A DNA stretch of 64,000 nucleotides. It comes from Flavimaricola sp. GTDB taxonomy: Bacteria > Pseudomonadota > Alphaproteobacteria > Rhodobacterales > Rhodobacteraceae. The position numbers and the translations under genes are program-made. This document shows, piece by piece, positions 63,401-64,000 of the stretch. The notes under the pieces are model-generated. The model had not been told where the DNA came from. It saw nothing but the letters and a program-made list of their open reading frames with translations, and did no database searches. The DNA lies in NCBI GenBank assembly GCA_029255105.1, contig JAQWWH010000090.1, positions 1 through 64,000 on the forward strand, given 5' to 3'. Numbering within the stretch: the stretch's first letter is position 1; each line of letters starts with the position of its first letter.

Positions 63401-64000
63401 GGACCTGTCCGCGCTCGACCTGTCTTTTGATCTGTCGGGCCGCGACCTGGGGGCGGGCGACTTGTCCTTGCCCGGGTCTATCGCCGCCCAAGGTAAGGTG
63501 AACCGGCAGGACAATGGCGCCCAAGGGCTGGAGCTGACTGCCAATGGCCCCGGCGGGGCGGTCATCGATATCGCGTTGCAGGCGGCCACCGAAGCTGATG
63601 GCGGGCTGGTGGCAACCGACCTTTCCGTCGAAATCGCCGATCTGGCCGCCTATGCCGGTCTTACTGGGATCGAACTGGGCGGCGGCGTCAGCCTTGATAT
63701 CGAGGGTAGCACCCTGCCCAATGCGGCCCGTTTTGAACTGAGCATCGAGGCCGAGACACGCAACATCGATGTGGGTAGCACCCCTGTCGCGGACCTTCTT
63801 CGGGGCACTGGGCGTATCACAGCCGATGTCACCCGGGGGGACGAAGGCGGGGTGACCTTGACGGGGGCAAGCATCTCCTACCCCAACCTCGTCATCGCCG
63901 GATCGCTGGATGGGCGGGGCGGTGCAGGGTCGGGCCGGTTCAACGCAAGCCTGACCGACATTGGTATTTTTGCCCCCGACTTTAGCGGTCCCGTCAACGT
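60489..64000 (+). CDS. tamB: TamB, translocation and assembly module inner-membrane component (3' end outside window)
   Basis: An open frame of about 1,170 codons with no stop to the window end. TTG 60489 (TTGA overlap with the tamA stop) gives '(M)RVLRLLCLCLFGIILPALAGAQ'; GTG 60495 is an alternative. After the N-terminal anchor the protein is a long beta-rich AsmA/TamB-type scaffold. It contains a recurrent module marked by 'GLAGRDLAGxLTAR' at 62505, 63018 and 63333, with weaker copies at 61995 and 63651. TamB spans the periplasm as a hydrophobic groove to TamA and is linked to phospholipid transport. The conserved DUF490 C-terminus lies outside the window, so identity rests on tamA adjacency and architecture. 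Confidence 0.88.
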   Translation, partial: MRVLRLLCLCLFGIILPALAGAQDAAQQERDRGFLVGLIEDNLSNVSRTVVIDGFAGALSSRATVEVLSIADAEGIWLEARGLAFEWNRGALLRGRIDVVEMSADTITFFRQPLAEPSPPNPEASPFSLPELPVAIKIDRLRADEIILGAPLLGEETSLSLDGSVSLDGGTGTANIVAERLDGQGRFDIAGSYDNASRQLALAVSLQEEPGGLVVRALDLSGQPSVDLTLQGDGALEDFSADLTLATGGIERITGQFGFVQVTDDTAGNRLDIRLGVEGDVGALLPPDYAAFFGNDARLGVQIERSDDGSTNLRELQVATQSLSLSGTAELTADGWPRRVALTGRVAADDGSPVLLPLSGPRTFVNSADLVVGFNAAAGDRWTAQFGIDGFARPGVTIPQLTLDGGGVIMPRVGDNPGRFDAALTYAARDLSLNNPDLAIALGANITGDLALARDGEGPFRITTLTVEGPGLGVVAEGTISGPGEGLVIASTIALDASDLGRFGGLSGLEGLGGAASLQIVSSVAPLDGSFEIDMTGGTTNLALGLAQLDPLLIGTGEIAVTADRDTTGTRLSQLNITTPEIAITGEAEITSTASDALFDLTVRELSLALPGLDGSGRVQGSARRDAVGQTVITASASLPQTSVQIDATLAPDDAGGVAIADVRADIGDLGPFSALAGRDLAGSLTARIAGTVQPDLSQFDLTVTGESNDLAVGVAQLDPVLAGAGTLSGQLQRTTPGSLKIEGFRLATPALGLSATADITDGTGVADFALALTDAGLVEPRLSGPVQISGNAALDAEAMTTLSVNGIGPGATQLGIDATLTSPEDGSVIAGTLDADIGTLSAFSGLAGRDLAGRLTARLGGTGRMDLSGFDVTYDIAGTGIVAEGIPLNGALTVQGAAQRDEGGVALTLAATGPGGATIDLSTILSDLTPDADVLGTLSARVASLAPYSGLAGRDLSGTLSAALEGGGRLDLSALDLSFDLSGRDLGAGDLSLPGSIAAQGKVNRQDNGAQGLELTANGPGGAVIDIALQAATEADGGLVATDLSVEIADLAAYAGLTGIELGGGVSLDIEGSTLPNAARFELSIEAETRNIDVGSTPVADLLRGTGRITADVTRGDEGGVTLTGASISYPNLVIAGSLDGRGGAGSGRFNASLTDIGIFAPDFSGPVN

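Overview
The window is a 64 kb chromosomal segment of a GC-rich alphaproteobacterium, most likely a roseobacter-type member of the Rhodobacteraceae. This is inferred from gene content: dprA-topA order, a Tad/Flp pilus locus with several tiny pilins, the ruvCAB-ybgC-tolQRAB-pal-cpoB-tilS-ftsH run, a phosphatidylcholine synthase, and DUF484-xerC. No rRNA, tRNA, CRISPR array, insertion sequence or prophage was seen. Almost everything reads as core genome.

Layout. 1-3276: end of dprA, topA (with a 15-bp tandem repeat in its Lys/Thr/Ala tail) and an acetyltransferase. 3337-4191: a lytic transglycosylase, divergent from the pilus locus. 4543-17650: Tad locus with four Flp prepilins, cpaB, secretin, an OmpA-like lipoprotein, cpaE, cpaF, tadB, tadC, two TPR lipoproteins, a prepilin peptidase and an AAA ATPase. 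It is cut into blocks by three terminators. 17773-20926: ligase-associated helicase and PdeM-type phosphoesterase. 20880-21668: a membrane-anchored LytTR regulator. 21857-24508: folD and fhs (one-carbon metabolism). 24662-25249: MOSC protein. 25386-33880: ftsH, tilS and the Tol-Pal system on the minus strand. 34000-37305: ybgC, an unknown gene and ruvBAC. 37640-41574: a DUF1127 protein, a small membrane protein, prmA and priA. 41677-45005: transaldolase-like aldolase, DUF484, xerC and pcs. 45014-48524: ogt and ileS. 48762-50001: a candidate leader-peptide attenuator and asd. 50047-51255: an FAD monooxygenase broken by an in-frame stop. 51270-55444: a cNMP-binding/thioredoxin-reductase-like protein, YcjF, a 27-codon mini-ORF and YcjX. 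55501-58426: truA, DUF3726 and an unknown 555-aa protein. 58636-64000: tamA and the start of tamB.

Functional themes are adhesive pilus assembly, envelope maintenance (Tol-Pal, FtsH, TamAB, lytic transglycosylase), and recombination, repair and restart (RuvABC, XerC, PriA, TopA, DprA, Ogt, ligase-associated helicase).

The most novel-looking signal is upstream of asd. A 30-codon ORF has eleven consecutive codons specifying only Met, Thr or Lys, the products of the aspartate pathway. It is followed by mutually exclusive hairpins, as expected for an attenuator. Other notable items are a five-copy palindromic repeat family sitting at stop codons, a double-overlapped 27-codon ORF between ycjX and ycjF, and tandem Flp paralogues separated by stem-loops.
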